DNA from: JAPLDB01 sp964356415
GTDB lineage: Bacteria; Bacteroidota; Bacteroidia; AKYH767-A; 2013-40CM-41-45
DNA: 12,000 nt
Direction: 5' to 3'
NCBI GenBank assembly: GCA_964356415.1
Contig: CAYHHK010000120.1
Span: 1-12,000, forward strand
Part shown: in pieces, positions 1 to 8,775 of the stretch
Layout: each line of letters starts with the position of its first letter
How positions within the stretch are numbered: position 1 is the first letter of the stretch
Position numbers and translations under genes: made by a program
The notes under the pieces: model-generated
Seen by the model: the letters and a program-made list of their open reading frames with translations, nothing else
Told to the model about the DNA's origin: nothing
Databases searched by the model: none

Positions 1-2
1 TG

Positions 3-335
3 GGAGGAAAAGAAAGGACAATTTCGGGAGAACGTTTTATGCTTTGCGGTGATGCTGCGTCACTGATAGATCCATTGACAGGAGAAGGGATAGGAAATGC
101 CATGCTGAGTGGTTTATATGCTTCAAGACAGGCAATTCAGTGTTTCCAAAAAAATAATTTCAGTACCGGTGAAATGAAACACTACGATGAGGCCATTTAT
201 AATAAACTGTTACCGGAGTTAAAGAAGAACCTGATGATGCAGCGTGCCTTTAACCGTCCATGGCTGATCAATTTGCTGGTGAATGTTGCCATTGCAAATC
301 CCGGACTTAAGAACTGGTTTGCGAAAAAACTTTGA
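3..335 (+). CDS. FAD-dependent geranylgeranyl-reductase-family oxidoreductase, C-terminal fragment
   Basis: The frame is open from the window edge (first whole codon at position 3) to the TGA at 333-335, so this is the C-terminal part of a longer protein. The ATG at 39 is internal, because coding continues upstream as GGKERTISGERF. The diagnostic stretch is LCGDAASLIDPLTGEGIG, the conserved GDAA...P.TGEGI motif of the geranylgeranyl reductase / PHBH-fold flavoprotein group. There the Asp contacts FAD and the TGEGI loop closes over the cofactor. The rest is helical and ends in a basic LKNWFAKKL. Members typically reduce isoprenoid double bonds or act as monooxygenase-like enzymes near the membrane. 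The substrate cannot be told from this fragment. The gene converges with the minus-strand gene ending at 415, leaving 79 bp with no obvious terminator hairpin. The family call is fairly safe; the exact reaction is not. Confidence 0.8.
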   Translation, partial: GGKERTISGERFMLCGDAASLIDPLTGEGIGNAMLSGLYASRQAIQCFQKNNFSTGEMKHYDEAIYNKLLPELKKNLMMQRAFNRPWLINLLVNVAIANPGLKNWFAKKL

Positions 336-414
336 CATAAGGTGAATTTCATGCCTTCCTTTAGAGATCTGGATTGTTTCGACCTTCCTATTTGGTGAAA
401 GATATTACGTTCAT

Positions 415-1278
415 TCACTCCCTTATTATTTTCCTAACAACAATTCCCCCGCTACTCACCAGCACCGCAAAGTAAACCCCGCTGCTTAATTCATGTACAT
501 CCAAAAATACTTCACTTGTATTTACCGTACCAATTAATATTTTTGATAAAACTACATCTCCAAGCACATTGTAAATATTAATTTCATGCGCCATTGCCAT
601 ATATCCTTGCAGTTGTATATGCAGCTCTTCTTTGCATGGGTTAGGGTATACGGAAAAACTAATTAGCTGTTCTTTTTCCATTGTAAGATACAGACCGGTC
701 GTGTCGAAAGAGAAGTTGTCAAGAATGGTAAAGTGTCCTATTGATCCTGTTACACCTATTGCTGTAATGTAATCAGCATTTATCAATGGCGTAATAAAAG
801 CAAATCTTTTAGTCCATATAGTATCAGGCAATGGACTTGTGTAAACCATTGTACCAACCGTTGAATCATTGTCTGAATAACCAATCTGATACTGTTCGGG
901 TGGAAACTGGCTGATGTTGCATATTGATCTGTCATAAAAGGAAATAATATATGTGTCTAACGCAACCATTGCTTGCGAAAGCAAAAAGGAGAAGGCTGTT
1001 GAAGTTGATGTATCATGACCCGTTTCAAGAGAGGAAAAAAAATGCCCATCTACTACAGTAATCACTGAAGTCATACTGCATGAATCAGTCATCAAATCCA
1101 AACTTTGTAAAATGCCAATGGCATTAACACTATCAACTAATGAATTATAAACAGAATTTACAATATTTAATGAATCACAATCTCTCAAATGATTGAATTC
1201 AAAACTGCCGTTTAAAAACTGCTGTGCATTCAGTTTTAAACAAAGAATACAAAATATTATAACAAGTTTCCGCTTCAT
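415..1278 (-). CDS. Secreted protein with jelly-roll-like body and C-terminal T9SS sorting domain
   Basis: I start this gene at the ATG whose complement is at 1276-1278, giving 287 residues. The frame is open 30 bp further up, but that extension (MPLEVAFCLS) is encoded by a hairpin, whereas the chosen start gives an immediate signal peptide: MKRK, then a hydrophobic stretch, then LNA|QQ near residue 18. Residues about 20-192 begin NGSFEF and end ILDNFSF, the pattern of the galactose-binding or carbohydrate-binding-like jelly-roll domains often seen in Bacteroidota secreted proteins. Residues about 208-287 are a type A T9SS sorting domain: YPNPCKEELHIQL, then INIYNVLGDVV, then LSSGVYFAVLVSSGG and a basic end VVRKIIRE. 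The expected route is Sec export, then outer-membrane translocation by the T9SS with removal of this domain. No catalytic motif is visible, so ligand binding is only a guess. It lies 51 bp downstream of the 1431-residue T9SS gene on the same strand. Confidence 0.85.
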   Translation of the reverse strand: MKRKLVIIFCILCLKLNAQQFLNGSFEFNHLRDCDSLNIVNSVYNSLVDSVNAIGILQSLDLMTDSCSMTSVITVVDGHFFSSLETGHDTSTSTAFSFLLSQAMVALDTYIISFYDRSICNISQFPPEQYQIGYSDNDSTVGTMVYTSPLPDTIWTKRFAFITPLINADYITAIGVTGSIGHFTILDNFSFDTTGLYLTMEKEQLISFSVYPNPCKEELHIQLQGYMAMAHEINIYNVLGDVVLSKILIGTVNTSEVFLDVHELSSGVYFAVLVSSGGIVVRKIIRE

Positions 1279-1291
1279 TGAAAGGCAAAAT

Positions 1292-1323
1292 GCAACCTCC
1301 AGGGGCAAATCCTTGGAGGTTGC
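1292..1323 (-). terminator. Hairpin between the two T9SS genes, possible terminator or attenuator
   Basis: A perfect 10-bp inverted repeat has arms at 1292-1301 (GCAACCTCCA) and 1314-1323 (TGGAGGTTGC) with a 12-nt centre. Two more G-C pairs can form inside after one mismatch. On the minus strand it begins 6 nt after the stop codon of the 1431-residue gene and is followed by ATTTTGCC, a short U tract. That makes a weak intrinsic terminator or a partial attenuator before the downstream gene, whose ATG follows 13 nt after the hairpin. The U run is poor, so a role in mRNA stability or 3'-end protection is also possible. Confidence 0.5.
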
Positions 1324-1329
1324 CTCAAA

Positions 1330-4300
1330 CTACTTTATCAAAATTATTTTGTCGCGAAAAATTTGGCTGCCGTTGGAATAAATCTCACAGGAATATACTC
1401 CACCTTCAAAAGCATCCATCGCAACATCAATTGAGTGATTGCCTCCTGTTAGTTCAATATCTTTAACTATTCTGCCCGATACGTCCCGCAGTATTAAAAT
1501 ACCACTTTCTTCATTTCCAATTGCGTAGTCACAATTTAAATTTCCGCTTGAAGGATTAGGGTAAATATGGGTTTGATATTTTACTTCTTTGTCTTCCATC
1601 TTCGCTTTTCTGAAAGTAATTCCATCGCAGTTGTGGCTATAATCAATAAATACAGTATCAACAGCGGCAAGAATATTTTGTGCAGTGAACACTGCATTGC
1701 CTCCTGTGTAAGGACATTGCGATGCAATGTATTCAAGTGTGAAACGTTGCATGGCATCCAACTGATTTATCCCAATGGCAATGGTGCCAAGATAAACTCC
1801 ATTAACATCTTTGAGATTTTGTTCAGCTGTTTTTTGAACAGCAACTGCATCATTTGCAGCGCCCATTTCAGCAGCGTTAATTGCCTTGAGTGAATCAATT
1901 CCTGCCTGCAGTGCTGTATCTGCAGCCAGAGTTTGCATAGTATCTTCACTTATAATAATTGTATCGGCCAGCTCACTAAAATTTTTTATAGGCGTTTGTT
2001 CAATTGAATCCTTTGCGTTCTGAAGCACACTGTCAGTAAGTAGTTCAGGTTTTTCATTCAGCAATTCATACAAATATTTTTTTGAAAGCCATTGTAAAGC
2101 TTCGTAATCAGGATCGTTGGTATTGCCTCCTGCAATGCGGAGAGCTTCCGCTCTATCATCCTTTGCTGCCCTTACATCAGGCACGTAATCGCAAATATCA
2201 CCTATTGATGAAAAATTAAAGTTAGTAAACGAACAACTTGATGCAGGAGGATTTTGCCAATTATTCAGAGTTGGATTATAATATGGAGGAGCTGCGCGAT
2301 TTATGAAATTAGTGTATCCATTGAATGACGGGTTATTTGACGCATCACCCATCGTTTGATTACTTGCATTACCATTCCATTTATTATCAGAAGGGATACC
2401 AAAAGGGAACCAACCACCGGGTGGTATGCCCTGTGTGCCAAGCCCGAGAGGGAAGTTAAGGAGATACAAATCGTTGTCGCAATTGCTCATGTTGTTTCCA
2501 TAAACATTAGGTCCTAAATTGGCGCCTTCCCAAAGCAAGCCATTGCCTAATGTATGAACAGTGTTGCAGAGTTCGTCCACTTTGTCGCAATTAAAAATGT
2601 GTATGCCTGCAATAATTTGGTCGAGTGCATCATCACCGGTTACATCGTTTCTTACGAGAGAATACCCTTTGCCCCCTCCGCAGAAGATCCCGCGGTAAGG
2701 TATCGGAGAAGTTCCATTATTTGGCGGTAGCACAATGGTGTTTAGGTGCAGGTAAGGGTAATCATTCATTGAACACCAGATACCAAACCCATAATTCTCA
2801 ATCACATTTTCTTCCACGTAAATGGTACGCTGGTTATTTTGATTGCTTGCAAGATAAATTCCATACGTGCCATTTGGTGTTATCGGCAAAGCATCTGCCC
2901 TGATATGGTTGAAAGAAATGATTTGATCTACCCCGGTATTAAAGCCACTGTAAATCGCGGCGGCTTTTGGATCGTAAATGCGGTTGTGCGTAACCGTAAT
3001 CGTTTGTAAAGATGAAAACAGGTAAACTCCAATCCAGTTTCTCCTGAAGGTATTGTCATCAACATACGTTTCCACATAGTTATTGCAGTATACCCCGGCA
3101 TTGCATTCAATAAAATCATTGTTGTCAAAAACAGAAATGTTGCTGAAATCGGTTGCATTGATTCCGGCAGGGCAGCGTAAAAAACTATTCTTGTCGTTTA
3201 CGGTTAATATTGATTTTATACATCGTATTCCGGCCATGCGATGGTCAGTGAATGAATTGGCGGGAGATACCGTGACCGTACTTTTATCAGTATAAATCCC
3301 ATAGTCGCCATTCACGAAATCATTGTGGTCAAACAAAAGAGAATTTGTAAGATTAAATACATCTGCATGTGCATAAGTAAACCCGCCACCAACCGGAGGT
3401 GCCGGGGAAGTAGTTGGATTCAATACAGATGAACAAGAAAATGTATTGAAGCTGACATTGCAAGCTGAATAATCAGCAGTGTATAAATGGAGTGCTATAT
3501 AATTCCGGTCAAAGATTGAATTGTCAATATGAATATCTGCTGCATTATCTGTATGCACAGCATATACTGCATCGCTTATGGAAGAATTGTTATAAATATT
3601 CAAGTGTGGAAGAATAAATCCAACGTTATTAAGGTAAATACCATCCCACATGTAATAACATGCTTTCAGAGTTGCCTGGTTAATATTCAGCGTAGCTGCC
3701 ACAACATTTATTTTTGCATTTGCACTTAATGTTACTATGCAGCCGGGACTAAAATTTACAGTTGAACCTAAGTCCATGCTAAAAGTACCATTTATTACAA
3801 CATTGCCTGAATAATTTTCAGTAGTGCCCGTAGGCACCACATGGTTGTTAAGAGTAGTGGCACCACCCACTATACAACAACCGGGAATAATTGTTATCAC
3901 CTGAGTATTTGATTGGGCTGGGCAACCGTATGAATTTGTAACAACAACATAGTAGCTTCCTGCATTTCCTGCAACGTAACTTGAAGAAGTTGCACCAGCA
4001 ATTACCCCGTTTTGATCATGCCATACATAGGTGCATCCACCACATGACCCAACATTGAGTGTTGCTGTTGAGCCGGCACAAATGTTATTGCCCGGGTTAA
4101 TAGTAAGCGCAGCCACGGGGGATGGGTTTACCGTAAGGTGAACTGTATTTGATAAGCCACGACAATTAGTACCGTATGATGCAATAACGTAATAATCGCC
4201 AGCCACCGTAGCATTGAAGTAAGGATTAAAGGAAACACCTTGAGATACACTGTTAATAAACCACTGGTAAGTTGCAAATCCAGTAGTAGCGTTTATAGTG

Positions 4301-5625
4301 ATGCTACTTCCTGCGCATATTGCTTGTGGTTGAGTTATGCAAACGTTTTGCCTGTACAAATAATTCTCTCCGTCAATTTGATCAGGTAAAATATTTGTAA
4401 GGCAAAATGTTGTTAAGAAATTAATTAGCGGATTGGGTCCGGGATCAGTCCAGTTTGCAGAATTTGGAACATCAGGATTTGATAATGAAGCGAGACGATC
4501 CCATGCTGAGAAAAACATTTTCCCATCGCAGCCAACTTCTATTTGTGAATCTTGAAAATCAATTAAATTTGGCAATGAGGTACTCAGAGGCAAGATTGTA
4601 CCCGTTGATGTGTTTATGTTATAAATATAGGGAGACAGATCTGATGTCACGTAAATGTAATCTCCGTTTTGCGAAAATTCAATACCTTTAGGATAAGAAT
4701 GTTGGTTTGCCGCAGTGGCAGGAATCTGAACAAACTGAGGCGCGCCCAGAGCATCGCCATTCTGATCGAGATTAATAATCATGACATTTTGAGAATAAGG
4801 AGATGTTCCTCCATTAAATGGCACTGCAAGTTTATATCCTCCTGCTGCTAATTCAATGATTTCCATTTCAGTTTTTAGTTTTGAACTGTAGTTACCAAAA
4901 GTAGCACTATAAACGAGTTGCTCATTTCCTATCCCGGAAGAAGTTATATCATATCTGTAAAGATTTTCACCCTCAAAAACAAATAAGAATCGTTTATTAT
5001 TTTGGCAAGGTAAAAGTTTTGTTGCAGCCAATTGCAATGTTCCGTTATGGGGATTCGAGGAAGTCCAAGTAACGAAAGTTTGTGCTACATTTGAAGGTAG
5101 GGTCATCGTGTTTGCATCAAATGTGACGTACATTGGTTCCAGATCATTTCCGATTCCGGGGTCGGGGCAATTTAAATTCTGTCCTGAACAGCCACATACA
5201 CTACAACCCCAATTACTTGCTCCTGCGCTTATAATGAAGTACTTCATGCACTGTCCCGGAACAGGAACAATGCAGTATTCCGGATAGCCATAAAGTAGCG
5301 GGAAATCGGCAGCATTTGTACAAGTGCAGTTTGATCCGATGGTCGAAGCATAATGGTTATTGATAACACTTACCTGATTACCGAGGTCGTCAAAGATAAT
5401 TCCATCGGTAACAGCAAACATCAGGTTACTGTTTTCATTATGAATGCAATTGGCGCTAAATGCCCCGCTTGCCATAGCACCAGGATAAGAAATCGAAGTC
5501 GAAGTACAGTTGGGATTAAAGGTTAGTACTTCACCTTGAAACAGCCACGTCTTTGATTGTGCAAAAATATTCGTTCCAAAGTTGAAGTTAATTGCAATGG
5601 TAAGAAGTAATTTAAATGCTTTCAT
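1330..5625 (-). CDS. Large multidomain secreted T9SS protein with Ig/PKD-like and beta-helix domains
   Basis: This is a 1431-residue protein starting at the only plausible N-terminus, MKAFKLLLTI, with a signal peptide cleaved near FA|QS (residues 22-23). Residues about 26-425 look propeller-like (GIEFSQNGDYIYVTSD, then YIYNINTSTG) and carry a cysteine-rich patch at 100-153 including CSVCGCSGQNLNC. Two Ig/PKD-like domains follow at about 434-500 and 513-580, both opening ICAGS and ending with AGDYYV or AGSYYV. Residues about 590-1055 are a right-handed parallel beta-helix with recurring short turns such as IDNSIFDRNYIAL, FDHNDFVNGDYGIY and VEENVIENYGFGIW. Residues about 1145-1290 are Ala/Asp/Glu-rich and probably helical. 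The C-terminus from about 1353 is a type A T9SS sorting domain (YPNPSSGNLN, RDVSGRIVKDI, GGVYSCEIYSNG, basic end). It should be exported and attached to or released from the cell surface. Beta-helix folds often bind or cleave polysaccharide, but I see no clear catalytic residues. Adhesion or polymer binding is an inference. Confidence 0.88.
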   Translation of the reverse strand: MKAFKLLLTIAINFNFGTNIFAQSKTWLFQGEVLTFNPNCTSTSISYPGAMASGAFSANCIHNENSNLMFAVTDGIIFDDLGNQVSVINNHYASTIGSNCTCTNAADFPLLYGYPEYCIVPVPGQCMKYFIISAGASNWGCSVCGCSGQNLNCPDPGIGNDLEPMYVTFDANTMTLPSNVAQTFVTWTSSNPHNGTLQLAATKLLPCQNNKRFLFVFEGENLYRYDITSSGIGNEQLVYSATFGNYSSKLKTEMEIIELAAGGYKLAVPFNGGTSPYSQNVMIINLDQNGDALGAPQFVQIPATAANQHSYPKGIEFSQNGDYIYVTSDLSPYIYNINTSTGTILPLSTSLPNLIDFQDSQIEVGCDGKMFFSAWDRLASLSNPDVPNSANWTDPGPNPLINFLTTFCLTNILPDQIDGENYLYRQNVCITQPQAICAGSSITINATTGFATYQWFINSVSQGVSFNPYFNATVAGDYYVIASYGTNCRGLSNTVHLTVNPSPVAALTINPGNNICAGSTATLNVGSCGGCTYVWHDQNGVIAGATSSSYVAGNAGSYYVVVTNSYGCPAQSNTQVITIIPGCCIVGGATTLNNHVVPTGTTENYSGNVVINGTFSMDLGSTVNFSPGCIVTLSANAKINVVAATLNINQATLKACYYMWDGIYLNNVGFILPHLNIYNNSSISDAVYAVHTDNAADIHIDNSIFDRNYIALHLYTADYSACNVSFNTFSCSSVLNPTTSPAPPVGGGFTYAHADVFNLTNSLLFDHNDFVNGDYGIYTDKSTVTVSPANSFTDHRMAGIRCIKSILTVNDKNSFLRCPAGINATDFSNISVFDNNDFIECNAGVYCNNYVETYVDDNTFRRNWIGVYLFSSLQTITVTHNRIYDPKAAAIYSGFNTGVDQIISFNHIRADALPITPNGTYGIYLASNQNNQRTIYVEENVIENYGFGIWCSMNDYPYLHLNTIVLPPNNGTSPIPYRGIFCGGGKGYSLVRNDVTGDDALDQIIAGIHIFNCDKVDELCNTVHTLGNGLLWEGANLGPNVYGNNMSNCDNDLYLLNFPLGLGTQGIPPGGWFPFGIPSDNKWNGNASNQTMGDASNNPSFNGYTNFINRAAPPYYNPTLNNWQNPPASSCSFTNFNFSSIGDICDYVPDVRAAKDDRAEALRIAGGNTNDPDYEALQWLSKKYLYELLNEKPELLTDSVLQNAKDSIEQTPIKNFSELADTIIISEDTMQTLAADTALQAGIDSLKAINAAEMGAANDAVAVQKTAEQNLKDVNGVYLGTIAIGINQLDAMQRFTLEYIASQCPYTGGNAVFTAQNILAAVDTVFIDYSHNCDGITFRKAKMEDKEVKYQTHIYPNPSSGNLNCDYAIGNEESGILILRDVSGRIVKDIELTGGNHSIDVAMDAFEGGVYSCEIYSNGSQIFRDKIILIK

Positions 5626-6092
5626 AATATTGGGGGTTTAAGAGTTAATTGATGCTTGATAAAGGAGGTAATGTTGCAGCATGCGGTGTAATGGATTAAA
5701 CACTTTTTTTATCATTCGCTTCCATATGGTGCATGTTCATCGCAATGCCCATCCTATAAAGGGTATAGAAATAATAACTCCATCGCTCATCAAATGAGCA
5801 GAAAAACTGAATGTACTTAATAAATTGATTTGATGAGTTGCTACTCTCTCTCTCTCTCTCTACAGCAGCGCAGCTTTCAGAGGTCAGTACTTTCTTGGGA
5901 AATAAAATATTCAGAAAAAAAACCGTTTCGTTCATGGATTTGATTTGCAAAAGGTGATGCAATGGTAACAAAATATTTCAAAGGCGCAATTTATTTTTTT
6001 AATTGGCCATATTTTCACCAAGGAAGTTATCCCTTAAACTTACTATTCGTATTTTCGCAAACACCTTCGCCAAATAAAATTATACATTTCCT
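5626..6092. promoter_or_regulatory. Divergent intergenic region between the T9SS and AsmA-like genes
   Basis: This 467-bp AT-rich gap separates divergent starts at 5625 (minus) and 6093 (plus), so it should hold promoters for both genes. I see no convincing Bacteroidota -33 TTTG / -7 TAnnTTTG pair. The nearest for the plus gene is TATTTTCG at 6050-6057, which matches only partly and lacks a TTTG at the right distance. A small hairpin, GCTCAT-CAA-ATGAGC (5785-5799), and a (CT)9 tract (5844-5861) lie near the middle. Two short frames are present (minus 5696-5971 and plus 5681-5797), but neither resembles a known protein and I do not call them genes. Confidence 0.4.
5844..5861. repeat. (CT)9 dinucleotide microsatellite
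   Basis: Nine uninterrupted CT units sit almost exactly midway between the two divergent start codons (about 218 and 231 bp from each). Dinucleotide tracts of this length can slip during replication. The tract also falls inside the short minus-strand frame at 5696-5971, where it encodes the ERERE stretch, so length changes would shift that frame if it were real. Confidence 0.85.
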
Positions 6093-8762
6093 ATGAAAAA
6101 GTTCCTCAAATGGTTTGGAATCATATTCCTTCTCCTGCTCATCCTCATCATCTCTTTACCTTTTATGTTCAAAGGGAAAATTATTACGATGATCAAGGAG
6201 GAAACAAACAAATCACTCAATGCCAAAGTTGATTTCGGCGATGTAAGTCTTTCGCTGATCAAAAACTTTCCGAATTTTTCGATATCCATTTCCAACCTCA
6301 GCGTCATCAACGCCAAACCTTTTGAAGGAGATACTTTGATTTATACAAAGGAGTTGCTGGTGGTGGTAGATGTGATGAGTGTAATCAGCGGTGATCAGGT
6401 CAGGATCAGGAAGGTCGTGGTGGATCAGGCAGTGATCAATTGCCTGGTGAATGAAGAAGGAAAAGCAAACTGGGACATTGCAAAACCGTCTGCTGAGCCC
6501 CAGGCAGCTTCTGAACCTCCATCGTTCAAAGCGAACCTGAACTATTATGCCATTCAGAAAGCGCACATTGTTTATGATGACCGCACAATGGGGTTCCGTC
6601 TTGTTCTCGAGGAAATGAACCATGAAGGAAAAGGCGACTTCACGCAGGATTTATTTCTCCTGAGTACGCATACAGAGGCGGCGCGTGCTTCCATGAATTA
6701 CGGAGGCATGGATTACCTGAGCAAAGTGAAAACGAAAATTGATGCCGACCTTGAAATGGATATGAAGAATGCGAAGTACACTTTTAAAGACAATAAGATT
6801 GCACTCAATGAGCTCAACCTCGGTTTCAGCGGTTTTGTTTCAATGCCTGACACAAATATTGACATGGACCTGAAATTTTCTGCTCAGCAGAGTGACTTTA
6901 AAAATTTCATCAGTCTGGTTCCCGGAGTTTATGCAGCTGAATTCTCAAATGCAAAGGCCGGCGGCAAGATGGCTTTTGACGGCTGGGCGAAAGGGAGATT
7001 CAACGCCGTAAGCATGCCCGGTTTCGGTTTGAAGCTGGACATTGACAATGGGTCACTCAAGTATCCTTCTTTGCCTTCCGACCTCAAAAATGTTTTTGTA
7101 AACCTTGACGTGCAGAACCCTGATGGCAATATGGATCACACAATGGTGAATTTGTCGCGGATGCACATTGAAATGGCAGGGGATCCTTTCGACGCCCGGC
7201 TCATTCTGAAAACACCCATCAGCGATCCTGACTTCGATGCAACATTGAAAGGGAAAATTGATTTCGGCAGCATCGGAAAAATTATTCCGCTGGAAAAAGG
7301 TACGACCCTGAGCGGCATTCTTACCGCTGACTTCGCTGCCAAAGGGAAATACTCTTATGTAAAACAATCGCAGTATGACCGGTTTACTGCAAGCGGCAAC
7401 ATCGGCATCACAGGAATGAATTACAATGCTGCAGGCCTGAAGACACCGGTGCAGGTGAATCAGCTATCATTGGTGTTCAACACAAAGAGTGTATCACTCA
7501 CAGCCCTGAATATGAAAGCCGGAAAAACGGACATAGAGGCCACAGGTTCACTGGAAAATTTTATTCCGTATGCACTGAAAAATGAAACGCTGAAAGGCAA
7601 TCTGAAGATGACATCCCAAAAAATTGATTTGAATGAATGGATCAGTGAAGACGAAAAGGCGGCATCAACGGGAGATACAGCTGCGATGTCGGCTCCGGAA
7701 CTTCCGGGCAACATTGACTTTACGCTTAGTGCATCTATCGGGCAGTTGATCTACACCAATATGAATATGATGAATTGCTCAGGGGAGATCGTATTGCGTG
7801 ACAAATCAATTTACCTGAATAATCTGAAGTTGTATATGCTTGATGGATCTGTATTAGTGAATGGAATTTATTCTGGCGCTAAGCCAAAATCTCCCGATGT
7901 TTCATTTGACTTCAACATCAATGATTTTGACTTGAAGAAAACAGCAGCAACATTTGCCACAGTTGATAAAATTGCGCCTGTAGTGAGTTCCTGTCAGGGT
8001 AAGTTTTCCTGCGGACTAAAAATGAAAGCCGGCATGGATGATAAAATGAATGTTATTATGAATACGCTCAACGGAGGTGGTAAACTTACAACCTCCACTG
8101 TTGTAATTTCAGGGAGCAATACGCTGGAGAAAGTTGGAGATGTGCTTAAGATGGACCAGCTAAAAAAACTTACGGTGCCTGTTGTGAATGTATCATTTAC
8201 ATTCAGCGATGGCAGGTTGTATGTTCAGCCGTTTGATGTTGTGCTTGCGGGAATCAAAACAACGATCAGCGGCAGCAATGGTTTTGACCAGACGCTGGAC
8301 TATGCACTGAACATGAATATTCCGCGTGCTGCATTTGGGAGTGCAGCGAACAGTGTGCTGAATGGTTTCATCAGTCAGGCAAACAGCAAAGGAGTAAACA
8401 TCAGCGCCGGCGATAATATTCCGGTAGCAGTGAAGATAGGAGGCACTTGTTCGAATCCAAAAATATCCACAGACTTAAGCAGTGCCGGCTCAAAGGCAGT
8501 TGATAATCTGAAAGCTGCCGCAGCTGCAGAGTTTGAAAAGAAAAAAGCGGAAGCAGAAGCCAGGGCAAGGGCAGAGGTGGATAAACTGAAGTCAGATGCA
8601 GAGAAAAAGGTTAACGAACAAAAGGCAAAGGCGCAGGCAGAGGCAGACCGAATCAAGAAAGAAGCCGAAGCGAAGCTAAAGGCAGAGCAGGATAAAGCAA
8701 AGAAGGAAGCGGAAAAGAAGGCGAAGGAAGAGTTGAATAAGCTGAATCCGTTTAAGAAGTAG
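6093..8762 (+). CDS. AsmA-family membrane-anchored protein with charged helical C-terminal tail
   Basis: This 889-residue protein starts MKKFLKWFG at an ATG preceded by an A/T-rich leader without a Shine-Dalgarno sequence. One transmembrane segment spans about residues 7-26, followed by the AsmA-type N-terminal region: GKIITMIKEETNKSLNAKV, DVSLSLIKNFPNFSISISNL, and a typical NEEGKANWDI. The long middle is beta-rich, with repeated short amphipathic strands. The AsmA C-terminal-like region, about 560-790, includes DGSVLVNGIYSG, LNGGGKLTTSTV and VAVKIGGTCSNPKISTD. Residues about 802-889 form an uninterrupted Ala/Lys/Glu-rich helix or coiled coil ending LNKLNPFKK. AsmA-like proteins (AsmA, TamB, YhdP, YdbH) are inner-membrane-anchored periplasmic beta-groove proteins, several linked to phospholipid transport to the outer membrane or to its assembly. 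A similar envelope role is inferred here. The gene stands alone: its upstream neighbour is divergent, and downstream is a repeat island. Confidence 0.85.
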   Translation: MKKFLKWFGIIFLLLLILIISLPFMFKGKIITMIKEETNKSLNAKVDFGDVSLSLIKNFPNFSISISNLSVINAKPFEGDTLIYTKELLVVVDVMSVISGDQVRIRKVVVDQAVINCLVNEEGKANWDIAKPSAEPQAASEPPSFKANLNYYAIQKAHIVYDDRTMGFRLVLEEMNHEGKGDFTQDLFLLSTHTEAARASMNYGGMDYLSKVKTKIDADLEMDMKNAKYTFKDNKIALNELNLGFSGFVSMPDTNIDMDLKFSAQQSDFKNFISLVPGVYAAEFSNAKAGGKMAFDGWAKGRFNAVSMPGFGLKLDIDNGSLKYPSLPSDLKNVFVNLDVQNPDGNMDHTMVNLSRMHIEMAGDPFDARLILKTPISDPDFDATLKGKIDFGSIGKIIPLEKGTTLSGILTADFAAKGKYSYVKQSQYDRFTASGNIGITGMNYNAAGLKTPVQVNQLSLVFNTKSVSLTALNMKAGKTDIEATGSLENFIPYALKNETLKGNLKMTSQKIDLNEWISEDEKAASTGDTAAMSAPELPGNIDFTLSASIGQLIYTNMNMMNCSGEIVLRDKSIYLNNLKLYMLDGSVLVNGIYSGAKPKSPDVSFDFNINDFDLKKTAATFATVDKIAPVVSSCQGKFSCGLKMKAGMDDKMNVIMNTLNGGGKLTTSTVVISGSNTLEKVGDVLKMDQLKKLTVPVVNVSFTFSDGRLYVQPFDVVLAGIKTTISGSNGFDQTLDYALNMNIPRAAFGSAANSVLNGFISQANSKGVNISAGDNIPVAVKIGGTCSNPKISTDLSSAGSKAVDNLKAAAAAEFEKKKAEAEARARAEVDKLKSDAEKKVNEQKAKAQAEADRIKKEAEAKLKAEQDKAKKEAEKKAKEELNKLNPFKK

Positions 8763-8775
8763 TATGTAAGAAGTA

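Noticed and set aside
5681..5797. Plus-strand 38-codon frame preceded by AAAGGAGGT
   Set aside because: The Shine-Dalgarno-like match is striking, but Bacteroidota seldom rely on it. The peptide is unremarkable, and it lies head-on in the probable promoter region of the T9SS gene.
5696..5971. Minus-strand 91-codon frame in the divergent intergenic region
   Set aside because: The (CT)9 tract supplies its middle, the composition does not resemble a known protein, and no start signal is evident. It is kept only as context for the microsatellite.
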